This document shows, piece after piece, positions 1 to 5,647 of a stretch of 6,362 bases of DNA. Within the stretch, counting starts at the first letter, position 1. Each line of letters begins with the position of its first letter. A program made the translations under genes and the position numbers. Location of the stretch: positions 1-6,362 of the forward strand of contig JAFXOO010000478.1 in the NCBI GenBank assembly GCA_017528675.1, written 5' to 3'. This DNA comes from Oscillospiraceae bacterium (GTDB lineage: Bacteria > Bacillota > Clostridia > Oscillospirales > Ruminococcaceae). Below the pieces are notes generated by a model. That model worked only from the letters and a program-made list of their open reading frames with translations. It had not been told where the DNA came from and did no database searches.

Positions 1-137
1 CCTGTTCCTGTGCATCTTTAATTTGCAGGCAATCCGGCTTGTATGCAGGATTGCAGCCAAGGTTGTCCGGAAGTTCACCCACAGGGGTGCAAAGGCATAA
101 CCGCCATCCGGCAAATCCGGAGAGGAGGAGTTCGGGT

Positions 138-1136
138 ATGAACAAAAGAGGTCTTGTACTCTGCGGCGGCGTCGCCAAGGGTGCCTACCAGATCGGCGTC
201 TGGAAAGCACTGCGGGAGCTGGGGCTGGATCAGTTTGATGCCATTTCCGGCGCTTCCGTGGGTGCACTCAATGCAGTGCTCTGGGCTGCGGGGGATTATG
301 AAAACGCCTACCGGATCTGGTCGTCGCTGCGGTTCTCGGACTTCATCACGCCGAGCACGGACGGAAAGCGCATTGCCTCCCGTGACGGGCTGCGGCGCAT
401 CATCCGGGAACACGCCGACCTTTCAGCCGTGCGGGAAAGCCGCATCCCGATCTATGTCAACATTCTGAATGCAAGGAATATGCAGGTGGAATACCGCAGA
501 CTCAACGGTCTGAGTGATGCGGAAATCGAGGATCTGCTGATTGCATCCTCCTCCATTCCCGCCGTCTATGGCAAGGCGGAGGTGAACGGCGAGCAGTACT
601 GGGACGGCGGTTGGTTCCTCGGCGGCGACAATGCGCCCTGCCTTCCGCTGTACCGGAATGAGGGCATCCGTGATCTGCTCGTCATCGAGCTCACCGGGAG
701 CGAGCGGGTGGAACTGCCGCCGGATTGCCGTGCCATCCGCATCATTCCGGATTACTCGCTGGGCAATCTTCTGCATTTCGGGCAGAGTGCCATTGCACAG
801 CGCATGGAACAGGGCTACCGGGATGCAATGGCAGTACTCGCCGGCACACAGCCGGAACTGCCGGAGGTCGATGCGCTCCTCAGCGCCGTGCACACCGTGC
901 CGGAGCTTGAGCAGCTCATCCGCTGTGGGAGCTATCCGAATGCACCGCTTTCCGTGATGGACGGCGGAGTGTTCTGGGACGATATCTGTTCCATCGGGCC
1001 CTATCGTTTACAGCGGCACAAGGAATTCCTGAACCTGCGGATTCTCGACGGAAACGGCGTGCGCCGTGCCTGGTGGCTCCGCAGCAGCGATTTCTTTGCT
1101 GCCATCGAAAAATACAAGAAGCTGTACAGCATATAA
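138..1136 (+). CDS. Patatin-like phospholipase family protein (serine lipid acyl hydrolase)
   Basis: A 332-residue patatin-fold protein, a family of Ser-Asp dyad hydrolases acting on phospholipids or other acyl lipids; the substrate here is unknown. Visible motifs are the glycine-rich oxyanion loop GGVAKG (residues 10-15), the nucleophile elbow G-A-S-V-G with Ser40, the family ASSSIP segment (136-141), and the DGG motif with catalytic Asp156. The dyad is therefore intact. There is no signal peptide or membrane segment, so it is probably cytosolic. The ATG at 138 was chosen because a purine-rich GGAGGAG site lies about 7 bases upstream and the patatin motif begins directly after it; the same frame is open further upstream, but that part reads as low-quality sequence. 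The gene ends in TAA within the ribosome binding site of deoD, which suggests one operon. No convincing promoter is visible in bases 1-137. About 170 residues after the DGG motif match no motif I can name. Confidence 0.92.
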   Translation: MNKRGLVLCGGVAKGAYQIGVWKALRELGLDQFDAISGASVGALNAVLWAAGDYENAYRIWSSLRFSDFITPSTDGKRIASRDGLRRIIREHADLSAVRESRIPIYVNILNARNMQVEYRRLNGLSDAEIEDLLIASSSIPAVYGKAEVNGEQYWDGGWFLGGDNAPCLPLYRNEGIRDLLVIELTGSERVELPPDCRAIRIIPDYSLGNLLHFGQSAIAQRMEQGYRDAMAVLAGTQPELPEVDALLSAVHTVPELEQLIRCGSYPNAPLSVMDGGVFWDDICSIGPYRLQRHKEFLNLRILDGNGVRRAWWLRSSDFFAAIEKYKKLYSI

Positions 1137-1149
1137 GGAGGTATGCACC

Positions 1150-1857
1150 ATGTCTACACCGCATTTGCAGGGCAATGCCGGCGATTATGCACCGGTCGTG
1201 CTGATGCCGGGCGATCCGCTCCGTGCGAAGTTCATTGCCGAAACCTATCTGGAGAATGTCCGCTGTGTCAACGAAATCCGTGGCATGCTGGGCTTTACCG
1301 GCACCTACCAGGGTGTCCCCGTTTCCGTGCAGGGCAGCGGCATGGGACAGCCCTCCATCGGCATCTATTCCTATGAGCTGTATCATTTCTTTGAGGTGCA
1401 GAGCATCATCCGCATCGGCACTGCCGGCGGCATTGATGATTCCGTGCAGCTCCGGGACATCATCCTCGGACAGGGCGCCTGCACCAACGGCAATTATGCA
1501 GCGCAGTACGGTCTGCCGGGAACCGTGGCACCGATTGCCTCCTTCCGGCTGCTGCGTGCAGCGGCGGAGACTGCCGATGCACTCGGAATGCCGGTCAGGG
1601 TCGGAAACCTGTTCTCAAGCGACATGTTCTATGACGATGCCAATTCCCTTGCCCGGTGGCAGAAAATGGGTGTGCTCGGCGTAGAAATGGAATCTGCCGC
1701 ACTGTACCTGAATGCCGCCCGTGCCGGAAAGGAAGCGCTGTGCATCTGCACGGTTTCCGACTGCCCGCTGCGGGAGGAATTCACCTCTGCGGAGGAGCGG
1801 CAGACCGGCTTCACCAAAATGATGGAGCTGGCACTGGAGACAGTCAGAAAACTATAA
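1150..1857 (+). CDS. deoD: Purine-nucleoside phosphorylase, DeoD (hexameric, NP-I family)
   Basis: A 235-residue protein close to the roughly 239-residue E. coli DeoD. It reversibly phosphorolyses purine (deoxy)ribonucleosides to free base and (deoxy)ribose-1-phosphate in cytosolic purine salvage. Visible family landmarks: His5 near the N-terminus (contributed to the neighbouring subunit's active site in the family), the phosphate-binding GDPLR loop (21-25), VRGMLGF-type segment (here IRGMLGF), IRIGTAGG, GNLFSSDMFY, the nucleoside-binding VEMES (178-182), Asp204 and Arg217, which correspond to the catalytic Asp204/Arg217 pair of the E. coli enzyme. The residue after the catalytic Asp is Cys (VSDC), where E. 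coli has His. The ATG at 1150 follows an AAGGAGG site at 1135-1141 that overlaps the stop of the patatin gene, so translation of the two is probably coupled. The upstream in-frame extension overlaps the patatin gene and was rejected. Confidence 0.96.
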   Translation: MSTPHLQGNAGDYAPVVLMPGDPLRAKFIAETYLENVRCVNEIRGMLGFTGTYQGVPVSVQGSGMGQPSIGIYSYELYHFFEVQSIIRIGTAGGIDDSVQLRDIILGQGACTNGNYAAQYGLPGTVAPIASFRLLRAAAETADALGMPVRVGNLFSSDMFYDDANSLARWQKMGVLGVEMESAALYLNAARAGKEALCICTVSDCPLREEFTSAEERQTGFTKMMELALETVRKL

Positions 1858-1934
1858 TCCTTTAAGCATAGTTCAAGGTTCATCGTTTATGATAATAGCG
1901 GATCAGAAAATTGCAGCAGCATTTTCAATGACGA

Positions 1935-1944
1935 TCCCCCTATT
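1935..1944. repeat. Left copy of 10-bp direct repeat (putative target-site duplication)
   Basis: TCCCCCTATT abuts the left inverted repeat of the hairpin element and is repeated exactly at 2132-2141. The match runs one base further (C1945/C2142), so the duplication could be read as 10 or 11 bp. Interpreting it as a target-site duplication is an inference. Confidence 0.7.
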
Positions 1945-2131
1945 CAATGCCAACAACTTAGCAGAATAAAACCTGCGGGTGCAGGGCGGTCACCGCCCTG
2001 CTGCGCTTTAAGCGACCAGCGGCGCTCGCAAGCTCGCTGGCTGTCTGCTTATGCCGAGGGTGGTTTAGGAGGGGCGAGCAGCCCCTCCTGAGTCGGCGCA
2101 AGCCGACAAAAAGCTTAAGTTGTTAGCATTG
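1945..2131. mobile_element. MITE-like 187-bp structured insertion, no coding capacity
   Basis: The ends are inverted repeats: 1945-1960 (CAATGCCAACAACTTA) pairs with 2116-2131 at 15 of 16 positions. The single mismatch, C1951/A2125, would be a G-U pair in RNA from the minus strand. A further GC pair follows after a one-base bulge. Inside are four stems: 1981-1989/1993-2001 (9 bp); 2016-2021/2035-2040 (6 bp) with an outer 2009-2013/2047-2051; 2068-2075/2081-2088 (8 bp, extendable by A2067-T2089); and 2092-2097/2102-2107 closed by a GCAA tetraloop. The ends abut exact 10-bp direct repeats. This organisation fits a non-autonomous transposable element; no transposase or ORF is present, and I cannot assign an IS family. 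A stable multi-branched non-coding RNA is the alternative reading, and the two are compatible. Confidence 0.65.
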
Positions 2132-2157
2132 TCCCCCTATTCCCCCACTATTATCAT
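2129..2157 (+). promoter_or_regulatory. Possible promoter formed at the right end of the MITE-like element
   Basis: TTGTCC (2129-2134) and TATCAT (2152-2157) are separated by 17 bases, matching the sigma-A consensus at 4/6 and 5/6. The TTG is the last three bases of the element, so the insertion would have supplied half of the -35 box. It could serve the UPF0291 gene, but the hairpin at 2174-2196 lies between the two. Weak evidence. Confidence 0.3.
2132..2141. repeat. Right copy of 10-bp direct repeat (putative target-site duplication)
   Basis: Exact second copy of TCCCCCTATT, starting at the first base after the right inverted repeat. With the element and one copy removed, the flanks would join as a single TCCCCCTATT followed by CCCCC. 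Confidence 0.7.
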
Positions 2158-2173
2158 TTTATCTGTTATCAGG

Positions 2174-2204
2174 AACGGTGCCTCCCCGGTGCCGTTATTT
2201 ATTT
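2174..2204 (+). terminator. Putative rho-independent terminator (or attenuator) before the UPF0291 gene
   Basis: AACGGTGCC (2174-2182) pairs with GGTGCCGTT (2188-2196) as 9 bp including two G-U pairs around a TCCCC loop, followed by TTATTTATTT. The tail is interrupted by A residues, so strength is uncertain. It would end transcripts coming from deoD through the element; if the promoter at 2129-2157 is real it would act as a leader attenuator instead. Confidence 0.55.
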
Positions 2205-2246
2205 CGGAGACAAACCCACGCAGCATACATATGGAAGGAGATCACT

Positions 2247-2447
2247 ATGGATCCGAAACTCATCGAACGCATCAACGAACTCGCCCGCAAGGCCAAAACC
2301 GAGGGGCTGACCGAGGAAGAAAAGGAGGAGCAGAAGAAGCTCCGGGATGCCTACCGCTTTGCCTTCCGTGCCAATCTACAGGAACAGCTCGAACACACCT
2401 ACATCATGGACGAGAAGGGCAACAAGCGGAAATTAGGGGGAAAATAA
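2247..2447 (+). CDS. UPF0291 / DUF896 family small protein (YnzC-like)
   Basis: A 66-residue charged protein. Residues about 4-45 match the family signature, with an I-x-RINELA-x-KAK start, then LTEEEK and EEQKKLRDAY; the end is IMDEKGN followed by a basic tail. Known family members such as B. subtilis YnzC (about 77 residues) form an antiparallel two-helix hairpin. YnzC is encoded with SOS-induced genes in Bacillus, but no LexA-like box was noticed here. The biochemical role of the family is not established. The ATG at 2247 was chosen because GGAAGGAG lies 6 bases upstream and the homology starts at once; the longer in-frame reading has no such site. No membrane segment or cysteine is present. 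It is not tightly linked to either neighbour: the next gene has its own promoter 47 bases after this stop. Confidence 0.9.
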   Translation: MDPKLIERINELARKAKTEGLTEEEKEEQKKLRDAYRFAFRANLQEQLEHTYIMDEKGNKRKLGGK

Positions 2448-2493
2448 GTCATCGCCCGATTGTGTGAATTTTTTGTGATACACCGGAAAGCTC

Positions 2494-2522
2494 TTGCATT
2501 TTCCACGAAGCTATGGTATACT
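2494..2522 (+). promoter_or_regulatory. Sigma-A promoter of the zinc-ribbon gene
   Basis: TTGCAT (2494-2499), a 17-base spacer and TATACT (2517-2522) with an extended -10 TGG just before it. Expected transcript start is near 2529, leaving a leader of about 59 bases. The -10 lies inside a near-perfect 16-bp palindrome (2511-2526) with one mismatched pair, which might be an operator or chance. Confidence 0.75.
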
Positions 2523-2587
2523 ATAGGTAGTAACAGCCGATGCTGTACCAGATTCACCCATCACAAAGTCCGAAGGAGGAATATTAC

Positions 2588-3250
2588 ATGTCCATCACAG
2601 ATAAGATCAGTGCCAATCTGACCAATGCCGGCAGAACCGTGTCCCAGTCGCTGCGGAATTTCAGCGACACCACCTCGCTGCAAAAGGAAGTTTCTGCCGA
2701 AAAGCGCAATATCAAGGCAAAGTACTACGAGATCGGCCAGCTCTATTACGAGATGTTCAAGGACGATCCCGGCGCTGACCTGTTCGAGCAGGTCGAGTCC
2801 ATCACCAATTCCCAGATCCGTATTGAGGAGCTTGAAGCACAGATTGCTGAGGTCCGTGAGCGCAAGCCCGATCTGGTACAGATTCCCAGCACACCCAAGG
2901 TAAAGCCCTCTGCGATGGTCTGCATGCAGTGCGGCAGCACCTATGACACAACGCATACCTTCTGCGCCAACTGCGGCCAGAAGCTCACCCCCCAGTACCC
3001 GACACCGGAGGCCGCTGCTGCTGCACCGGTACAGACGGCTGAGGATGTGCAGACCCGTTCCGCCGCAGATACGGCTGAATACAGCGAGCCTGAGCCCCAG
3101 AAGCCGTCCCTGACCAAGCCGGCAGATATCATCCTGCCGAAGTCATCCGAGGGCGCAGCCACATCCGTGAAGCGCTTCTGCACCTCCTGCGGTGCACCGG
3201 CTGCTGCGGATTCTGCATTCTGCGCCATGTGCGGCACAAAGCTGCAATAA
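2588..3250 (+). CDS. Coiled-coil protein with two C-terminal zinc ribbons
   Basis: A 220-residue soluble protein of unknown function. Residues about 1-95 are predicted helical and rich in charged heptad-like sequence (segments around SLQKEVSAEKRNIKAKYYEI and IRIEELEAQIAEVRER), suggesting a coiled coil and oligomerisation. A first zinc ribbon has Cys112, Cys115, Cys126 and Cys129; after a Pro/Ala/Glu-rich linker of about 65 residues a second has Cys198, Cys201, Cys212 and Cys215. Both are CxxC...FCxxCG ribbons with all ligands present. There is no signal peptide or membrane span. The ATG at 2588 has AAGGAGG 8 bases upstream; the in-frame ATG at 2540 lacks such a site. The gene has its own promoter and terminator, so it is monocistronic. 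Similar helical zinc-ribbon proteins occur in clostridia as hypothetical proteins; a scaffold or nucleic-acid-binding role is only a guess. Confidence 0.88.
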   Translation: MSITDKISANLTNAGRTVSQSLRNFSDTTSLQKEVSAEKRNIKAKYYEIGQLYYEMFKDDPGADLFEQVESITNSQIRIEELEAQIAEVRERKPDLVQIPSTPKVKPSAMVCMQCGSTYDTTHTFCANCGQKLTPQYPTPEAAAAAPVQTAEDVQTRSAADTAEYSEPEPQKPSLTKPADIILPKSSEGAATSVKRFCTSCGAPAAADSAFCAMCGTKLQ

Positions 3251-3279
3251 CAGCGAAACCGATCCATACCGCTGTACCC

Positions 3280-3321
3280 GGAGAAACTGCGGGAGTACGC
3301 CTCTTGCAGTTTCTCCTTTTT
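3280..3321 (+). terminator. Strong rho-independent terminator of the zinc-ribbon gene
   Basis: GGAGAAACTGC (3280-3290) pairs with GCAGTTTCTCC (3306-3316) as 11 perfect pairs; GGGAG/CTCTT continue the stem by 5 more (two G-U) around a TACGC loop. Five T residues follow directly at 3317-3321. It starts 30 bases after the stop codon. Confidence 0.92.
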
Positions 3322-3340
3322 ATTGCTGCGGTTCTATTCA

Positions 3341-3349
3341 TGGTATATT
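3341..3349 (+). promoter_or_regulatory. Possible upstream extended -10 promoter for the GGDEF gene
   Basis: TGGTATATT is an extended -10 box. A TTGCTG at 3323-3328 is only 15 bases from it, or 17 bases from the alternative hexamer TATTCA (3346-3351). It would make a second, weaker start upstream of the main promoter. Confidence 0.3.
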
Positions 3350-3361
3350 CATAAAATCGCA

Positions 3362-3390
3362 TTGTAAAGTTTACGAAAATGTAGTATAAT
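3362..3390 (+). promoter_or_regulatory. Sigma-A promoter of the LacI/GGDEF gene
   Basis: TTGTAA (3362-3367), a 17-base spacer and a consensus TATAAT (3385-3390). Transcription should begin near 3397, about 77 bases before the chosen start codon. This excludes translation starting at the in-frame TTG at 3390. A palindrome, GTAAAGTTTAC (3364-3374), covers part of the -35 and spacer. Confidence 0.8.
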
Positions 3391-3391
3391 T

Positions 3392-3412
3392 GATATACTG
3401 TGACAGTATGTC
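3392..3412. promoter_or_regulatory. Palindrome at the transcription start: candidate operator or 5' hairpin
   Basis: ATACTG-TGA-CAGTAT (3395-3409) is a perfect inverted repeat with 6-bp arms and a 3-base centre. With one wobble at 3394/3410, the arms extend to 9 bp (3392-3412). It starts directly after the -10 box and covers the expected start site, a usual position for a repressor operator; in RNA it could form a small 5' hairpin. The regulator is unknown. Confidence 0.5.
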
Positions 3413-3460
3413 TTATTGTAAGAGAGAAACTACCAGTGAAAGGATTTGCCGGAAGCTGCC

Positions 3461-3470
3461 GGCGGTGATC
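3461..3470 (+). promoter_or_regulatory. Ribosome binding site that fixes the GGDEF protein start
   Basis: GGCGGTGATC matches the extended anti-Shine-Dalgarno complement GGAGGTGATC at 9 of 10 bases. GGCGG is 8 bases before the ATG at 3474. This supports 3474 over the in-frame ATG at 3408, which has no site and lies only about 11 bases after the expected transcript start. Confidence 0.7.
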
Positions 3471-3473
3471 AGT

Positions 3474-5447
3474 ATGCCAGAAAAACGACCCCATATCGCA
3501 GTTATTGTTTCAACAATCGACGAAGAATACCAGAGAGGCATCCTCGATGGAATCCGCCAGTATGCTTTTGCCAATGACATCACGCTTGAACACTTCGTGG
3601 CGTTCGGCAATATCGGAAGCGATACCCGGCACGATACCGGTGAGTACAACATCTTTTCCCTGGCCAATTTCAGCCGCTTTGACGGCATCATCCTGGTCAT
3701 CAACACCATCCAGATGTCCGACCGGCTTGAGCAGGTGCTTGAGCGGGTGCGGGAGGCCGGCATTCCGGCTGTCTGCATCGACAAGGATGTCCCTGGGATG
3801 TATACGATCTGCGTAGACAACGAGAAGGCCATGCGTGCGATGGTGGAGCACTTCATCGTGCACCATGGCTTCACCAGAATCAACTACATTTCCGGCCCGG
3901 CGGACAACGATGACAGCCGCCAGCGTCTTAAATCCTATAAGGATGCCCTCACCATGCACGGCATCCCCGTCGAGGAGGAGCGCATCTATCACGGGCACTT
4001 CATGTCGAAGGACGGCCCGGAGGCGGTGGAACAGTTCATCCATTCCTCGCTGCCGTTCCCGCAGGCAATTGTCTGTGCCAACGACAATATGGCCATCACT
4101 GCCGTCAGTGCACTGATGCGGCGTGGCGTGCAGGTTCCGGAGGAAGTGGCAGTTTCCGGCTTTGACTATGTGGACAATGCACGGAATTATTCTCCGTCAC
4201 TGACCTCTGTCGAGCGGCCGCTGGTGCGTGTGGGGCAGCTTGCCTGTCAGAAGATTCTCTTTCATCTGCGGGGCATTGAACAGGAGCGTTCTGTCATCAT
4301 GGAGACAAAATGCTGCTTTTCGGAAAGCTGCGGATGCTGTGAGGTGCCGCTGACAAACACAGACGAATTCAAGCGCCGCAATTTCCAGGTAATCGACTCT
4401 TTCACCAACGATGCATCCCTTGCCAACCGCCTGAGCTCCTCGCTTGCAGAATGCGACACGCTGTCGGATTTTGTCAGCAATCTGGAGCGGTTTGTACCGG
4501 AATTCGGCTGCAAGGAATTCTATCTCTGCCTGTGTGAAACCTGGCGCAACGGCATCATGGCGGATGAAGCAGAGGAGAACTACCTCATGCACATCCTCTC
4601 ACCGCAGCAGTTTATCACAGACGGCTACGGCGAAACCATCCTTGTGCCTCTGGCATGGAAAAACGGCATGTTCCTCCATCTGGATCCCTTTGAAGCGAAG
4701 GAAATGCTGCCGGGGCTGTTCGATGCCCAGAATGACCGGGGGAATTATTACTTTGTACCGCTGCACTTCCGGGAACGCTGCATGGGCTACTGCGTTCTGC
4801 GGGATACCAATTTCCCGACCGAAAGCAAGCTGTTCCACAACTGCATCATGGCAATCGCCAATTCACTGGAAAGCGTGCGGAAAATCATCTGCCTCGACCG
4901 TGTCACCCGGAAGCTCAACCGGCTCTATACCGTGGATTCGCTTGCCGAGATCAACAACCGCAACGGCTTCCGCATCAGCACGCAGCATCTGTTCACCTGG
5001 TGCATCAATGCCCAGAAGCCTGTGATGCTCATGTTCCTGGATATGGACGGACTCAAGTACATCAACGACACCTACGGCCACAAGGCAGGCGATGCCGCCA
5101 TCACGGAAATGGCCGACATCCTGACCTCCTCCTGTTCGGACGGCGAGGTCTGCTGCCGGTTCGGCGGTGACGAGTTCATTGTCTTTGCGGCAGATTATAC
5201 CGAGGAGCGTGCCAAGGCGCTCAGTGACCGCATCAATACCAAGCTTGCGGCTGCCAACCGCAAGGAGCTGCCGTATACGCTGGCAGCGTCGCTCGGCTAT
5301 TACATCACCGTACCGCAGCGGGACACCAACCTGTTCCAGCTTGTGACGGTGGCAGACAACATCATGTACGCCGAAAAGAAGCGCAAGAAGATGTCAAGAT
5401 ATCTCAAACATACCGGCAAGCCGCCGGAAATCCCGCCGCAGCAATAA
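3474..5447 (+). CDS. Cytoplasmic LacI-type ligand-binding domain fused to GGDEF diguanylate cyclase
   Basis: A 657-residue protein expected to make cyclic di-GMP from two GTP in response to a small ligand. Residues about 5-290 form a LacI/GalR-type periplasmic-binding-protein fold: start HIAVIVSTID, ANDN at 202-205 in the typical conserved segment, then GFD at 229-231, ending in the Cys-rich ESCGCC (284-289). There is no helix-turn-helix, signal peptide or membrane span, so sensing is cytoplasmic. Residues about 300-480 are an unassigned, possibly GAF-like region. The GGDEF domain starts with DSLAEINNRNGF (488-499), has the metal/GTP motif DMDGLKYIND from Asp523, GHKAGD (535-540), and an intact GGDEF active loop (564-568). 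The usual inhibitory RxxD before the loop reads SDGE, so product inhibition at that site is probably lost. The start is supported by the ribosome binding site at 3461. Monocistronic, with its own promoter and terminator. Confidence 0.93.
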   Translation: MPEKRPHIAVIVSTIDEEYQRGILDGIRQYAFANDITLEHFVAFGNIGSDTRHDTGEYNIFSLANFSRFDGIILVINTIQMSDRLEQVLERVREAGIPAVCIDKDVPGMYTICVDNEKAMRAMVEHFIVHHGFTRINYISGPADNDDSRQRLKSYKDALTMHGIPVEEERIYHGHFMSKDGPEAVEQFIHSSLPFPQAIVCANDNMAITAVSALMRRGVQVPEEVAVSGFDYVDNARNYSPSLTSVERPLVRVGQLACQKILFHLRGIEQERSVIMETKCCFSESCGCCEVPLTNTDEFKRRNFQVIDSFTNDASLANRLSSSLAECDTLSDFVSNLERFVPEFGCKEFYLCLCETWRNGIMADEAEENYLMHILSPQQFITDGYGETILVPLAWKNGMFLHLDPFEAKEMLPGLFDAQNDRGNYYFVPLHFRERCMGYCVLRDTNFPTESKLFHNCIMAIANSLESVRKIICLDRVTRKLNRLYTVDSLAEINNRNGFRISTQHLFTWCINAQKPVMLMFLDMDGLKYINDTYGHKAGDAAITEMADILTSSCSDGEVCCRFGGDEFIVFAADYTEERAKALSDRINTKLAAANRKELPYTLAASLGYYITVPQRDTNLFQLVTVADNIMYAEKKRKKMSRYLKHTGKPPEIPPQQ

Positions 5448-5452
5448 CCAAC

Positions 5453-5489
5453 AAACGCACAGAGCCAGGGGCTCTGTGCGTTTCAGTTT
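5453..5489. terminator. Rho-independent terminator, probably bidirectional (copy A)
   Basis: AAACGCACAGAGCC (5453-5466) pairs perfectly with GGCTCTGTGCGTTT (5470-5483) as 14 bp around an AGG loop, 5 bases after the GGDEF stop codon. The stem ends in A:T pairs, giving a TTTCAGTTT tail on the plus strand and a TTTGTTGG tail on the minus strand. It would stop both the GGDEF transcript and any readthrough from the convergent SDR gene. Confidence 0.85.
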
Positions 5490-5507
5490 GTCAATATAGT
5501 CCCTTTT

Positions 5508-5616
5508 CTGGTGCTGGCGCACCGGTGAGTGCCCCTACCCCAACCCCTCCCCCGGCGGGGGAGGGGCTATATTGCGGGGCCTTCGGCCCCTGCACCCTGA
5601 TCGGGGCTGCGCCCCG
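5508..5616. repeat. Cluster of four GC-rich hairpins in the convergent intergenic region
   Basis: Stems: CTGGTGC/GCACCGG (5508-5514/5519-5525, one G-T pair); CCCCTCCCCC/GGGGGAGGGG (5544-5553/5557-5566, 10 bp perfect); GGGGCC/GGCCCC (5576-5581/5585-5590, loop TTC); CGGGGC/GCCCCG (5602-5607/5611-5616, loop TGC). No convincing coding frame is present. The style resembles dispersed GC-rich intergenic repeats, but other copies cannot be seen in this window apart from the flanking terminators. Function unknown. Confidence 0.6.
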
Positions 5617-5647
5617 AACCCCTGAAAAATGCTTTTTTGACAAGCTG

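Noticed and set aside
1..137. Possible upstream genes: a plus-strand tail open from 2 to TAA at 98-100, and a minus-strand frame open from a GTG at 82-80 to the window start
   Set aside because: Each shows only about 27-32 codons with no recognisable motif, and the minus-strand start lacks a ribosome binding site. The region is too short to decide; a 7-bp inverted repeat (29-35/48-54) there is also unremarkable.
39..137. N-terminal extension of the patatin protein to 39
   Set aside because: The ribosome binding site is just before 138, and the extension is Ser/Arg/Pro-rich with no family match.
423..893. Long minus-strand open frame inside the patatin gene
   Set aside because: It lies wholly antisense to a clear gene, has no family motif, and is explained by GC-rich codon use of the sense gene; the other antisense frames inside deoD and the GGDEF gene were rejected likewise.
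2448..2493. Terminator directly after the UPF0291 gene, suggested by a run of T at 2469-2474
   Set aside because: Only 3-4 bp of weak pairing precedes the T run, so no convincing stem exists.
3364..3374. CcpA-type catabolite (cre) site at the GTAAAGTTTAC palindrome
   Set aside because: The invariant central CG and the right-hand half of the cre consensus are missing; it stays an unassigned palindrome.
3390..3473. Earlier starts (TTG 3390, ATG 3408) for the GGDEF protein
   Set aside because: TTG 3390 overlaps the -10 box, and ATG 3408 has no ribosome binding site and lies almost at the transcript start.
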